Positions 9,494-18,075 of a stretch of DNA of 34,063 nt are shown one piece after another; the stretch's first letter is position 1; the number at the start of each line of letters is the position of its first letter. The notes beneath the pieces are model-generated. The model saw nothing but the letters and a program-made list of their open reading frames with translations. It was not told the origin of the DNA and did not search any database. The stretch comes from Bacteroidales bacterium. Its GTDB lineage: Bacteria; Bacteroidota; Bacteroidia; Bacteroidales; Muribaculaceae. The position numbers and the translations under genes were made by a program. The DNA lies in assembly GCA_014800535.1 (NCBI GenBank), contig JAAVFW010000001.1:94638-128700 (forward strand). Reading direction: 5' to 3'.

Positions 9494-10954
9494 TTAAAGT
9501 TGTTCGAAGGCTTTTCTTATCTCTTCACGGTCGTCGAAATGGTGGCGCACTCCGTTAATTTCCTGATAAGTCTCATGCCCTTTGCCAGCCACGAGAATAA
9601 CACTCTTCGGGGTTGCTGTCATGACCGCTGTGCGGATAGCCTCGCGGCGGTCGGAAATGCAGAGAGTGCGACGCAGCTCTTCGGCACTCAGGCCGTCTCT
9701 CATCTGGGCGATGATGGCATCCGGCTCTTCATTTCTGGGGTTATCGGAGGTGAGGATAAGACGGTTGGAGCGTTTCGCAGCCTCCCGTGCCATCATCGGA
9801 CGTTTACCCTGGTCTCTGTTGCCGCCGGCGCCGACAACAGTGATTATGTTGCCGTCGCGACCCACAATCTCGCGTATTGTGTCCAGCACGTTGACAAGAG
9901 CGTCGGGGGTGTGGGCATAATCGATGATTGCAGTCAGTCCGTTGTCTGAGCGGAGGGTCTGGAATCGGCCTGAAACCGGAACCAGACGGCTCATATTGAC
10001 AAGCACCTGCTCGCGGTCGAAACCGGCAAGCACCGATGCTCCGTAGACAGCGGTGAGGTTATAGGCGTTGAAACGACCTGTGAAGAGCACTTCAACATCC
10101 TTGCCGTTGAGCTGGAGGAGTGTGCCGTCAAGGCGTGTCTCAAGCACCCGGCAGCGAAAATCGGCGTCACCGCGAAGTGAGTATGTGTAGACCTTTGCCG
10201 CTGTGTTCTGCACCATGAAACGTCCCGATTTATCGTCGGCATTGACCAGTGCGAACGCTGAGGCGGGGAGAGCATCGAAGAACCCTTTTTTGGCACGCAT
10301 GTAATTATCGACAGTACCGTGATAATCAAGGTGATCGCGAGTCAGATTGGAGAAGATGCCCCCGCAGAATGTCAGTCCGGCAATTCTTTTTTGTGCCACA
10401 GCATGGCTTGACACCTCCATAAAGGCATATTCGCATCCCTCATCGACCATATCTCTCAGCAGACGGTTAAGAGTCAGCGGGTCGGGAGTGGTGTGGGTTG
10501 TCGGTTCGCATCGCTCACCGATATAATTGCAGACGGTTGATAACAAACCGGCTTTATATCCCATCAGTTTTGCCATCTCATAGAGGAGAGTGGCGGTGGT
10601 AGTCTTACCGTTAGTGCCGGTGACACCGATGAGTTTCAGTTTTGACGACGGGTGACCGTACCATGCTGAAGCAAGGCGTCCGAGAGCCTCGGCACTGTCT
10701 GCCACCTGAATGTATGTAATGCCGTTTTCAAATGCCGACGGCAGCTCTTCGCATACGATAGCCCCGACTCTCGCACTGGCAACCATCGGAATGTATTTGT
10801 GGCCGTCAGTGGTCACACCGCGCACCGCTACAAACAATCCGTCGCGCACCGCCTTACGGGAGTCGCTTTCAACACCTTGTATATTCTTATCGGGATCGCC
10901 GATGACCTGTTTAACTTCCAGTCCCTCCAGAAGGGTTGACAGTTTCGTTGTCAT
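9494..10954 (-). CDS. murE: UDP-MurNAc-tripeptide synthetase MurE (meso-diaminopimelate type)
   Basis: MurE adds the third stem residue to UDP-MurNAc-L-Ala-D-Glu. I chose the ATG at 10954 ([14 protein letters not shown]), giving 486 residues. The frame stays open upstream to a GTG at 11008 that would overlap ftsI. Seen in order: [16 protein letters not shown] (UDP-binding domain), the ATP loop [57 protein letters not shown] and the C-terminal [10 protein letters not shown]. In this family the DNPR motif marks meso-diaminopimelate rather than lysine as substrate, so the organism's peptidoglycan is predicted to be DAP-type. The gene starts 46 bases after ftsI. Confidence 0.96.
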   Translation of the reverse strand: MTTKLSTLLEGLEVKQVIGDPDKNIQGVESDSRKAVRDGLFVAVRGVTTDGHKYIPMVASARVGAIVCEELPSAFENGITYIQVADSAEALGRLASAWYGHPSSKLKLIGVTGTNGKTTTATLLYEMAKLMGYKAGLLSTVCNYIGERCEPTTHTTPDPLTLNRLLRDMVDEGCEYAFMEVSSHAVAQKRIAGLTFCGGIFSNLTRDHLDYHGTVDNYMRAKKGFFDALPASAFALVNADDKSGRFMVQNTAAKVYTYSLRGDADFRCRVLETRLDGTLLQLNGKDVEVLFTGRFNAYNLTAVYGASVLAGFDREQVLVNMSRLVPVSGRFQTLRSDNGLTAIIDYAHTPDALVNVLDTIREIVGRDGNIITVVGAGGNRDQGKRPMMAREAAKRSNRLILTSDNPRNEEPDAIIAQMRDGLSAEELRRTLCISDRREAIRTAVMTATPKSVILVAGKGHETYQEINGVRHHFDDREEIRKAFEQL

Positions 10955-11000
10955 AATGTGTGTGTTCTTAATAATGTTATTATTCTTTTCAGCGGTGGCT

Positions 11001-13133
11001 TCAGACACTGAGAGTCAGAACCACAGATGAGCCTTTCTTTATCTTTATACCGGCCGGCACGGATTGTCTGACGACTCTTCCTGTGCCTGCCACTTTTACG
11101 TTTATTCCTCTTTCCTCCATGATTTTAACCGCCGAGACAAGGTCATAACCGATTACGTCGGGCACGACTCCTCTCACAACCTTCGAGGCGTCGGCACCTT
11201 TGACCTGACCGATGTCAGACGATTTGACCGCCTTCCCGATCTTGGCAGGTGTTGACTTGACGGTGGCGTTTACAACCGGACGTTTCCCGTTAGGCATCTT
11301 GACCTCCTTTTTCTCGTGGTCGCCGATAATGCCGCGGGCATACATCTTGAGAGCCATGTTTTTCACAACCTGACCTGACGTGCGGTTGGCACTGTTTCCG
11401 GCAGGGCCAAGGACAAGGGCCATACAACTGTATTTCGGCTGTTCGTAAGGGAAGAATCCGGCAAAGGCATATCGACGCTTAGCCGTGTTGTAGGTGCCGT
11501 TCTCAACGGGATAGGCGGTTCCGGTTTTACCGACAACCTTGATGCGGTCATCACGCACGCCGCGCGCGGTGCCGTGCTCGCCCCAAACGACTTCATGGAT
11601 GCACTGTTTCACCTTTTCAGCCGTTGCCTCCGAGCAGATTCTGTCGCGCACATAGCTGATGGGTATAATTGAATCACGACCGTTTTCAAAACGCAATCCT
11701 CTCACAAGGTGCGGACGCACCAGACGTCCGCCATTGGCAATCGCATTATAATAAGCCAAGGTGTAGAGAGGGGGAATCATGGTGTTGTAGCCGTAGGCCT
11801 GACGTGCAAGGTCAAGATGACGCGAGGTCATTGTAATCGGCTGCCCTTTTGAGTCGGTCGCTTCAAGTTTCCTGACGTAAGGAATCTGTTCGCCTGCAAT
11901 GCCGGAGTTCATCTTGTCGAAGAATCCGATCGACGCCAGACGGTCGTGGAAACGAGCCGGATTGTTGGCATATCCGCGGAAGATGATTCGTGCCGTGCCG
12001 GTGTTTGACGACATCTCGACCACTTGCTTCACATTCTTTACCGGAGGCGCGTGCGGGTCGCTGGTGCGCTGAAACGGGCTGCAGTCAATCATCTCGTTGA
12101 CACTCTTCACCAAACCGTCTTCAAAGGCTATGATCATTGAGATCGGCTTCATGACAGAGCCGGGTTCAAACGCTGTCACGGCGCGGTTAAGTGCCTCGCC
12201 GTAGGTGCCATCATCAAGTAATTCGATGTTTGAAATGGCTTTTATCTCGCCGGTCTCAACCTCCATGAGTATGGCTGTGCCCCACTCGGCGTTTGATTCC
12301 CGGCAAACATTGAGGAGTTCCTGCTCCAGAATTTCCTGAAGGTCGATGTTGATTGTAGAGAGAATATCGAAACCGCGCACAGGAGGTTTCGTAATCCATG
12401 AGCCGATGCCGCTCGTCATCGGGACATGCTTAGCCAATCCGGGCTGACCATAGAGCAACGAGTCGAGGTCTTTTTCCAGACCGGAATAGCCATGAAACTG
12501 TTTTGTCTCGAAATTTTCATTCACACGTCCGATGCTTCGATAGGCCATTTTGCCGTAAGGATACATGCGGATATTTCTCTCTTCGGTGTAGAGAGGGAAG
12601 CGTGCGCCCCGACCCTTGATTGAGTCGAAGAAGGGGAAATTGCGGATTCGTTCGTAGTCTTCCATCGTTCCTTTCTGAACGATGCGGAGAGCGCGCGACC
12701 GTTTGTTTTCAGGTTTTTCAAACTCCTGACGCAGTTTTTTATGCCAGGACACAACCTCGGCTACTGTGCCGTCGGCGTTATGCACAGTGCGCGGATAGTA
12801 AAGGTCGAGTGAGTCGGCAAGGGCATCAATCCAGTCCCAGCGCAGAGGGCGCATGTTGAGAATCTTGTTGTGGCGCAAATCGACACGAATGTCGTAAACC
12901 TTCAGATTGCATGCAAGGATGTTGCCATTGTCAGAGAGGATGTTTCCGCGTTCCGGCAGGATGGTGTCGATCGACGACAGCTCATTGCGAGCGCGTTCGT
13001 TCCATGCCTTGGCGTCAACCACGGTGGTGCGGAACAATTTGAAGATAATACATATCGACAGCCCAACGAACAGGACTGAAATCAATGCGTATCGGGCGAG
13101 GATGTGGGTTTTGTTATTCTGTTTTGTTGCCAT
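11001..13133 (-). CDS. ftsI: Division transpeptidase FtsI (PBP) with C-terminal PASTA domain
   Basis: This is a class B penicillin-binding protein that cross-links septal peptidoglycan in partnership with FtsW. The 710-residue product has one N-terminal membrane segment (about residues 13-33), a pedestal domain starting with [12 protein letters not shown], and a transpeptidase domain. The active-site motifs are SVMK (Ser326, Lys329), SSN (375-377) and KTG (536-538). A PASTA domain (about residues 645-710, from [13 protein letters not shown]) closes the protein after a basic, Lys/Val-rich linker. E. coli FtsI has no PASTA domain, but many Bacteroidota and Firmicutes homologues do. It lies 19 bases after the ftsL-like gene and just before murE, the standard dcw position. 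Confidence 0.95.
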   Translation of the reverse strand: MATKQNNKTHILARYALISVLFVGLSICIIFKLFRTTVVDAKAWNERARNELSSIDTILPERGNILSDNGNILACNLKVYDIRVDLRHNKILNMRPLRWDWIDALADSLDLYYPRTVHNADGTVAEVVSWHKKLRQEFEKPENKRSRALRIVQKGTMEDYERIRNFPFFDSIKGRGARFPLYTEERNIRMYPYGKMAYRSIGRVNENFETKQFHGYSGLEKDLDSLLYGQPGLAKHVPMTSGIGSWITKPPVRGFDILSTINIDLQEILEQELLNVCRESNAEWGTAILMEVETGEIKAISNIELLDDGTYGEALNRAVTAFEPGSVMKPISMIIAFEDGLVKSVNEMIDCSPFQRTSDPHAPPVKNVKQVVEMSSNTGTARIIFRGYANNPARFHDRLASIGFFDKMNSGIAGEQIPYVRKLEATDSKGQPITMTSRHLDLARQAYGYNTMIPPLYTLAYYNAIANGGRLVRPHLVRGLRFENGRDSIIPISYVRDRICSEATAEKVKQCIHEVVWGEHGTARGVRDDRIKVVGKTGTAYPVENGTYNTAKRRYAFAGFFPYEQPKYSCMALVLGPAGNSANRTSGQVVKNMALKMYARGIIGDHEKKEVKMPNGKRPVVNATVKSTPAKIGKAVKSSDIGQVKGADASKVVRGVVPDVIGYDLVSAVKIMEERGINVKVAGTGRVVRQSVPAGIKIKKGSSVVLTLSV

Positions 13134-13152
13134 CTTTCAGTTCCTCCTCATT

Positions 13153-13539
13153 TCAGTCTGTAACTCTAATTACTTCCGGAGGATTCTCCTGAAATTCCAG
13201 ATTCATCCCTTTCTCCTCAACCAATCGTTTCATCTCCGATTCTCGAATCAGAGACATATAGCTTGCTTTTTCTTTGAGCTTAGCACTTTCGGCGCGTGTC
13301 AGTTCCACTGTCAGTTTCTTGATTTGCTCCATCCCTGTCTTGGTCTTGTAGCGCAGGCCCATCAGTGAGAGTATGGCAACAAGAAATATCAGGAGCAGCC
13401 ACGCGTTGTAGCGCAGAAACTCCACTGAAACCGTTCTTCCGTATCTTGCATCTTCAACCCAGCGTTTGCGGGTTGCCTTCATGGAATCTTTTGCCGTAGG
13501 CTTTTCTTTTTTCTTCTTTCCCTTCTTCAGCAATGCCAT
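13153..13539 (-). CDS. ftsL: FtsL-like small bitopic division protein
   Basis: A 128-residue protein with a strongly basic cytoplasmic N-terminus (MALLKKGKKKKEKP), one membrane segment at about residues 47-61 (AWLLLIFLVAILSLMGL) and a periplasmic segment with coiled-coil character (MEQIKKLTVELTRAESAKLKEKASYMS). Topology, size and position between rsmH and ftsI match FtsL, which forms a complex with FtsQ and FtsB and activates FtsWI. Sequence similarity to E. coli FtsL is not recognisable by eye, as is usual for this fast-evolving family, so the call rests mainly on context. The basic N-tail is longer than in model FtsL proteins. Confidence 0.8.
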   Translation of the reverse strand: MALLKKGKKKKEKPTAKDSMKATRKRWVEDARYGRTVSVEFLRYNAWLLLIFLVAILSLMGLRYKTKTGMEQIKKLTVELTRAESAKLKEKASYMSLIRESEMKRLVEEKGMNLEFQENPPEVIRVTD

Positions 13540-13596
13540 CCTCGTAATTGTGAATAATGTGTTTCTTTTTTAGTTCATTTCAACTCACAATCCATA

Positions 13597-14538
13597 TTAC
13601 TTAGAATCTTTGTCGGGGATAAGCAATTCGGCAATCCTGAGCTTTGCGCTCCGAGACCGTGGGTTTCTCTCGACTTCGTCAGCACCTGCTGTCAGAGGTG
13701 AACGAGTGATTTGTTTCCATGGTGTGGACACTTTTCCAAAAAAGTCTTTCTCTTCGATTCCTTCAACATTGCCGGTTTTCATGAAGTTTTTCACCATGCG
13801 GTCTTCAACGGAATGATAGGTGAGCACACACAATCTTCCTCCGGGGCGAAGCACTTCAAGAGTGGATTCAAGAAACTGCCTGAGGGCATCCATCTCATGA
13901 TTCACCTCAATGCGGATTGCCTGAAAAATCTGTGCCAAATCCTTTTTTTCATTCCGCTGGTTGACGGCGGGACGCACAGCTTCAACGAGCTGAAAGGTGG
14001 TCAGAATGGGCGACTTTTCACGAGCTGACGCAATGAGCCGCGCAACTTCGTGAGGGCGTTTCAAGTCGGTGTATCGGCGGAACATCGCGGTGAGTTCACC
14101 TGTGTCGTAGCCGGCAATAATATCGGCTGCTGTCGTCTCTGCATTGCGGTTCATGCGCATGTCGAGCGGAGCGTCAGACCGAAAGCTGAAGCCACGGGAA
14201 GGGTCGTCAAAATGGTGAAACGACACTCCAAGATCGGCAATTATGCCGTCAATTTTTTCCTCTCCGTGAAATCGAAGAAAATTCTTTATATATCTGAAAT
14301 TGGAAAGAACAAAGGTGAAGCGAGGGTCATTGATGACATTCACCAATGAGTCGCGGTCCTGATCGAACGAGTAAAGATGACCTTCCGAATCAAGCTGATT
14401 CACTATGGCACGCGAATGACCCCCACCTCCGAATGTGGCGTCGGCATAGACTCCTCCGGGGCGTATGTTCAATCCCTCAATCGTCTCTTTGAGAAGTGCG
14501 GGGATATGATAGGTCGTTTCGTTCGTCTCTTTTTCCAA
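13597..14538 (-). CDS. rsmH: 16S rRNA (cytosine-1402-N4)-methyltransferase RsmH (MraW)
   Basis: RsmH methylates N4 of C1402 in the 16S rRNA decoding centre using SAM. The product shows THYHIPALL-type family landmarks: TTYHIPALLKETIEGL at the N-terminus, the SAM loop DATFGGGGHSRAI, DQDRDSL, IIADLGVSFHHFDDPSRGFSF, DMRMN and the C-terminal LTYHSVEDRMVKNF followed by NPRSRSAKLR. No ATG exists before residue 140 of the frame. Candidate starts are TTG at 14538 (product MEKETNETTYHIP, 313 aa, the usual family length) and TTG at 14583 (15 extra Lys/Thr-rich residues). I prefer 14538. It is the first gene of the cluster, and no mraZ precedes it. Confidence 0.93.
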   Translation of the reverse strand: MEKETNETTYHIPALLKETIEGLNIRPGGVYADATFGGGGHSRAIVNQLDSEGHLYSFDQDRDSLVNVINDPRFTFVLSNFRYIKNFLRFHGEEKIDGIIADLGVSFHHFDDPSRGFSFRSDAPLDMRMNRNAETTAADIIAGYDTGELTAMFRRYTDLKRPHEVARLIASAREKSPILTTFQLVEAVRPAVNQRNEKKDLAQIFQAIRIEVNHEMDALRQFLESTLEVLRPGGRLCVLTYHSVEDRMVKNFMKTGNVEGIEEKDFFGKVSTPWKQITRSPLTAGADEVERNPRSRSAKLRIAELLIPDKDSK

Positions 14539-14593
14539 TTTTTTTGTTGTCTTTTTTGTTGTAAGTTTCCGATTGAAAATCAAATCGTTAACC

Positions 14594-14634
14594 TTCTAAT
14601 CCAGATGCTGATTTGAAAATAATATGGATTAGAA
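14594..14634 (-). promoter_or_regulatory. 10-bp perfect inverted repeat upstream of rsmH
   Basis: TTCTAATCCA at 14594-14603 is exactly inverted as TGGATTAGAA at 14625-14634, with a 21-base A/T-rich spacer. It lies just ahead of the first dcw gene. It could be a dimeric operator or a leader hairpin. A weak match to the Bacteroidota -7 box on the minus strand (TAATTTTA, 14644-14637) sits directly upstream, which would put the repeat in the 5' leader. No good -33 TTTG accompanies that box. The function is inferred. Confidence 0.4.
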
Positions 14635-14726
14635 CGTAAAATTAGTTAAAAAATCCCGAACTTCCGAACATAATCTTATCTTTATTTAGTCTCGTTAACT
14701 TTTTTTTATTTTTCCCAATAAGAAGC

Positions 14727-14773
14727 AGACCCCGTTCCCTCCGGTATTGACAAATATCGGTGGAACGGGGTCT
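14727..14773. terminator. Long hairpin, related to the dispersed AGACCCCGTTCC element
   Basis: AGACCCCGTTCC (14727-14738) is inverted as GGAACGGGGTCT (14762-14773). The inner arms CCGGTATT and AATATCGG also pair with one G-U, giving a nearly continuous stem of about 20 bp around a GAC loop. It lies downstream of the small gene at 14858-15118 and upstream of the dcw cluster, so it probably ends minus-strand transcription. No U-run follows on either strand. Its outer arm matches the elements at 21771-21834 and 33935-33986. Confidence 0.5.
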
Positions 14774-14796
14774 AATCAGAGGTCAGAATAGAAAGT

Positions 14797-14829
14797 ACAG
14801 GTGCGACTCGGATTCCGAGCCGCACCTGT
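14797..14829. terminator. GC-rich hairpin downstream of the 86-residue gene
   Basis: ACAGGTGCGACTCGGA is followed directly by its near-perfect reverse complement, TCCGAGCCGCACCTGT, with one mismatch and almost no loop. It starts 28 bases after the stop codon of the minus-strand small gene, the expected place for a transcription end or 3' stabilising structure. The minus strand continues ACTTTCTATTCTG, which is only weakly U-rich, so intrinsic termination is plausible but not certain. Confidence 0.5.
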
Positions 14830-14857
14830 TATTATCTATCGTTACAAATAAGTTTTC

Positions 14858-15118
14858 TTATTTTTCATGGAGCTTATCGGCAAGTCCACTTGCCTTTTCA
14901 GCCAGATTATCGATTACATCTCCGGCTTTGTCTTTCAATTTGTCTGATAGTCCTCCGAGTTTATCCTTTGACACTCCGAACTTCTCGGAAGCCATATTCA
15001 CGAGGTCTTCAGTTTTCTCACCTGCCAGTTCCTTTACTGACTCTGCTCCTTTGCTCAATGTTTCTTTTGCTTTTTCGGCTGCTGCTTTTGCAGCTTCACC
15101 AAGATTGAAGTTTCCCAT
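14858..15118 (-). CDS. Small Lys/Glu/Ala-rich helical protein of unknown function
   Basis: An 86-residue product (MGNFNLGEAAKAAAEKAKET at its start) with no Cys, Trp, Tyr, Pro, Arg or signal peptide. It consists almost entirely of Ala, Lys, Glu, Asp, Leu, Ser and Gly in amphipathic-helix-like repeats of about 11 residues (SKGAESVKELAG, GLSDKLKDKAGD, NLAEKASGLADK). The composition resembles stress-related LEA-like proteins and the Rv0909-type small antitoxin-like family, but composition alone does not show homology. It stands alone on the minus strand, followed by two hairpins. A hydrophilic, highly helical cytoplasmic protein, perhaps abundant in stress or stationary phase, is a guess. That it is a real gene is supported by uninterrupted, biased codon use and its clean 3' hairpin. 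Confidence 0.65.
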   Translation of the reverse strand: MGNFNLGEAAKAAAEKAKETLSKGAESVKELAGEKTEDLVNMASEKFGVSKDKLGGLSDKLKDKAGDVIDNLAEKASGLADKLHEK

Positions 15119-15535
15119 AGCTGTTTACGTTTTTAAGGTTATGATCGTGTGATAGGGTGGGGGATTGTGTGATGCAACCCTTCACCCATACATTATTAAC
15201 ACCTCTGAGACTTCAACTGTTCATTTCGGTATTTATCCGTTTTTCGTCAGGTCGTGGTTCAGTTTTTACCTGATTGTTACCTGTTTCTAAAAAATAATCA
15301 TCTTTAAGACTTGGAAAATCACAGATAATTACTCAGATTTCTAGGAAGAATTAATTCTCAGGGCGTTAACTTAACCGAGAATAAGATGTTAAGTGTTGAT
15401 ATTCAATATTATCCAAATGTTATGAATATTTTCGGAAATTTATTCAGAAAAATTAAGCCGACGGAGGAAACCGGTCTGTGTTGTGTCTGATCCATTCTCC
15501 CATAATGCGAAAAATGATATTTCAAAAGTTTTTAT
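15119..15535. other. Intergenic stretch without a recognisable gene
   Basis: About 420 A/T-rich bases separate the divergently transcribed small gene (minus) and ybeY (plus). I see no tRNA, no known riboswitch and no convincing ORF. A 34-codon frame at 15386-15490 exists but is unsupported. ATTCTC and GAGAAT around 15353-15382 form a weak inverted repeat with GTTAAC/TTAAC between them. The promoter of the small gene must lie here, but no clean -33/-7 pair was found on the minus strand. Confidence 0.6.
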
Positions 15536-15543
15536 TAAATTTG
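15536..15543 (+). promoter_or_regulatory. Probable -7 box of the ybeY-mnmG promoter
   Basis: TAAATTTG matches the Bacteroidota -7 consensus TAnnTTTG exactly. It lies 29 bases before the ybeY ATG, which gives a short leader. The region about 19-21 bases upstream is A/T-rich (AATGATATTTC) but has no exact TTTG -33 element, so the promoter is incomplete by consensus. Confidence 0.5.
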
Positions 15544-15571
15544 TAGTTTCGTAACAATCGAAGTGCAAACT

Positions 15572-16006
15572 ATGATACTTTTTGATTCAAATGAAATAAC
15601 TCTTCCTGTCTTCGACCATGAATTGGTCAGAGAGTGGATTGTGCGTGTCGCTGAGTCATACAGTAAGGAAGTGGGGCGTATTGCCTATCTTTTTTGTGAT
15701 GATGATTACATCCTTGAGGCAAACCGTCAGTACATCGGACACGATTATTACACTGATGTCATCACATTCGATTATTCGCACGACAACCATATTTCGGGCG
15801 ATATTCTTCTCTCGGTCGACACAGTGCGCACAAATGCTGAAAAGTTCGGAGAATCAAATAATCGTGAGCTCCTGCGGGTCATCATTCATGGTGTGCTTCA
15901 TCTGTGCGGTTTGAAAGATAAAGAACCCGGTGAACGAGAGAAAATGGAAGCTGCTGAAAATAAGGCGCTTGATATGATAGATATTAACGCTGTCTTCGCT
16001 CAGTGA
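15572..16006 (+). CDS. ybeY: Endoribonuclease / rRNA maturation factor YbeY
   Basis: YbeY is a metal-dependent single-strand endoribonuclease involved in 16S rRNA 3'-end maturation and ribosome quality control. The 144-residue product (ATG at 15572; a GTG three codons earlier is less likely) has the conserved YTDVITFDY strand, SGDILLSVDTV, and the metal-binding IIHGVLHLCGLKD motif. In E. coli the third ligand is the last His of H-x3-H-x5-H. Here the two first His are present, but the third position region reads KDK, so Asp may take over. I recall the same KD variant from other Bacteroidota YbeY. mnmG follows after 28 bases, so the two form an operon. Confidence 0.94.
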   Translation: MILFDSNEITLPVFDHELVREWIVRVAESYSKEVGRIAYLFCDDDYILEANRQYIGHDYYTDVITFDYSHDNHISGDILLSVDTVRTNAEKFGESNNRELLRVIIHGVLHLCGLKDKEPGEREKMEAAENKALDMIDINAVFAQ

Positions 16007-16034
16007 AGACGATTGAAGAGGATTTTTTTTCGAT

Positions 16035-17972
16035 ATGACGTTTAATTATGATATCATCGTGGTGGGCGGTGGACATGCCGGATGTGAGGGTGCCATCGCT
16101 GCTGCCCGTCTTGGAGCTAAGACACTTCTGATCACAGCCGATATGAATCGTGTTGGTCAGATGTCTTGTAATCCGGCAATCGGAGGAATAGCCAAAGGTC
16201 AGATAGTTAGAGAAATAGATGCTCTTGGTGGCGTTATGGGACTTCTGGCTGACCGAACTGCCGTTCAGTTCAGGATGCTCAACCGCTCTAAAGGTCCGGC
16301 GGTATGGTCGCCGAGAGTGCAGTCAGACAGAACGGCCTATATCGATGAAATGCGTAAGACCCTCGATTCTGTCGATAACCTTTCAATCTATCAGGATTCC
16401 GTGATGGAACTTATTGTCAACGAGGAAGATGACAATGAAGTAGGGGTTGTCGGAACTGTCGGTGGTGTTGTCACATCGTTAGGAGTAAGGTTTTATGCTC
16501 CTAAGGTTATCTTGACGGCCGGCACCTTCCTCAACGGATTGATGCACTTCGGGCGGACACAGATTCCCGGTGGTCGTATCTCTGAGATAGCAGAATCCGG
16601 CATCACAGCACAATTGCGGACTCTAGGGTTTGAAACCGACAGGATGAAGACAGGAACACCCGCCAGAATTGATGGAAATTCGATTGATATGTCGAAGGTT
16701 GTGGTACAATCCGGCGACGATACTGTCGATGAAAACGGTGAGATTTCAAGAGATTTTCATAAATTCTCTTTTATGCCTGATTCAAAACGTGTGCTGAAAC
16801 CTCGCGATTGCTATATTGTACATACCTCACCGGAAGTGCACAGTATTCTAAACGATAATCTTGCCGATTCACCGCTTTATAACGGTCAGATAAAGAGTAT
16901 CGGACCACGTTATTGCCCTTCGATAGAGACAAAGATTGTTACGTTTGCCGATAAGGATTCTCATCAGCTTTTTCTGGAGCCTGAGGGGGAGACGACCCGC
17001 GAATTTTATATTAACGGATTCTCAAGTTCCCTCCCGTGGAAGGTGCAGATGGATGCCCTGAGCAAAGTGGAAGGTCTTGAAAATGTGCATTTTTATCGTC
17101 CCGGCTACGCAATTGAATATGACTTCTTTCCTCCGACGCAGCTGACACATGACCTTCAGACAAAGCTTGTGAAGGGTTTGTATTTTGCGGGTCAGGTCAA
17201 CGGCACAACGGGTTATGAGGAGGCGGCTGCGCAGGGATTGATGGCAGGCATCAACGCTGCTCTTTCGGTGAAAGGGGAGGAACCGCTTGTTTTGCGTCGT
17301 GATGAGGCATATATCGGTGTTTTGATTGATGATTTGGTGACAAAAGGTGTCGATGAACCTTACAGAATGTTTACCAGTCGTGCTGAATATCGCATTCTGT
17401 TGCGGCAGGATGACGCCGATATGCGACTCACACCGATAGGTTATCGTATCGGACTGGCAAGTCAGGCTCGTTATGATGCGATGATTGAGAAACTTCATGA
17501 GCGGGATGCTCTTATTGAATGGTGTCGCGAGAATAGTTTGAAGGTTTCCGATGAAAACAACCGTCGACTTTCGGAATTTGGTACGTCGCCAATGAAGGTT
17601 ACGACAAAATTCTACGAATTAATCAAGCGTCCGCAGCTAAATTTCGAGATTCTTGCGCAGGTGTCCGACGCACTTGAGGAGAGAATTGCCCAAATTCCGG
17701 CTGAGCGACGTTCGGAGATAGTTGAAGCAGCTGAAATACTCATTAAATATGAGGGGTATATTGAGCGGGAACAGGAGATAGCGTCGAAAATCACGCGTCT
17801 GGAGTATGTCAAGCTTAATCCTGACTTCGATTACAACTCTGTCAATGCGCTTTCAACCGAGGCGAGACAGAAACTTTCGCGTCTTCGTCCCGTATCAATC
17901 GGACAAGCTTCCCGTATTCCGGGAGTGTCGCCTGCCGACATCAACATTCTTCTGCTTCTTTGCGGAAGATAA
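16035..17972 (+). CDS. mnmG: tRNA uridine-5-carboxymethylaminomethyl modification enzyme MnmG (GidA)
   Basis: With MnmE, this FAD-dependent enzyme builds the cmnm5 group on the wobble uridine U34 of several tRNAs. The 645-residue length is typical. The N-terminus carries the FAD dinucleotide fold DIIVVGGGHAGCEGAIAAARLG, then MSCNPAIGGIAKGQIVREIDALGG, LTAGTFLNG, the GTPARIDG substrate loop, and FFAGQVNGTTGYEEAAAQGL-type sequence (here YFAGQVNGTTGYEEAA). The C-terminal MnmE-binding helical region follows (YEGYIEREQEIASKITRLE; RIPGVSPADINILLLL). In many bacteria gidA lies near oriC, which fits the parS-like site 42 bases downstream. Confidence 0.98.
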   Translation: MTFNYDIIVVGGGHAGCEGAIAAARLGAKTLLITADMNRVGQMSCNPAIGGIAKGQIVREIDALGGVMGLLADRTAVQFRMLNRSKGPAVWSPRVQSDRTAYIDEMRKTLDSVDNLSIYQDSVMELIVNEEDDNEVGVVGTVGGVVTSLGVRFYAPKVILTAGTFLNGLMHFGRTQIPGGRISEIAESGITAQLRTLGFETDRMKTGTPARIDGNSIDMSKVVVQSGDDTVDENGEISRDFHKFSFMPDSKRVLKPRDCYIVHTSPEVHSILNDNLADSPLYNGQIKSIGPRYCPSIETKIVTFADKDSHQLFLEPEGETTREFYINGFSSSLPWKVQMDALSKVEGLENVHFYRPGYAIEYDFFPPTQLTHDLQTKLVKGLYFAGQVNGTTGYEEAAAQGLMAGINAALSVKGEEPLVLRRDEAYIGVLIDDLVTKGVDEPYRMFTSRAEYRILLRQDDADMRLTPIGYRIGLASQARYDAMIEKLHERDALIEWCRENSLKVSDENNRRLSEFGTSPMKVTTKFYELIKRPQLNFEILAQVSDALEERIAQIPAERRSEIVEAAEILIKYEGYIEREQEIASKITRLEYVKLNPDFDYNSVNALSTEARQKLSRLRPVSIGQASRIPGVSPADINILLLLCGR

Positions 17973-18013
17973 GGACGAAATAACGTGTGTATTTCAAAAA
18001 GTTACAACGAAAT

Positions 18014-18029
18014 TGTTCCACGTGGAACA
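18014..18029. promoter_or_regulatory. parS: parS-like ParB-binding site
   Basis: TGTTCCACGTGGAACA is a perfect 16-base palindrome, identical to the chromosomal parS form I know from Caulobacter and one change from the B. subtilis form TGTTTCACGTGAAACA. The palindrome extends to 22 bases (AATTGTTCCACGTGGAACAATT is perfectly self-complementary, 18011-18032). ParB/Noc proteins load on such sites and spread, organising the origin domain for segregation. It lies in the 104-base gap between mnmG and apt. No parA or parB gene is in the window. Confidence 0.85.
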
Positions 18030-18075
18030 ATTGAAAATAAAAGAAAATTCAAATAAAAAACAACATAGAGAAAAG

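Noticed and set aside
15386..15490. 34-codon ORF (MLSVDIQYYPNVMN...) in the gap before ybeY
   Set aside because: It is short, has no clear promoter or ribosome site, and its composition resembles the A/T-rich surroundings. Conservation would be needed to support it.
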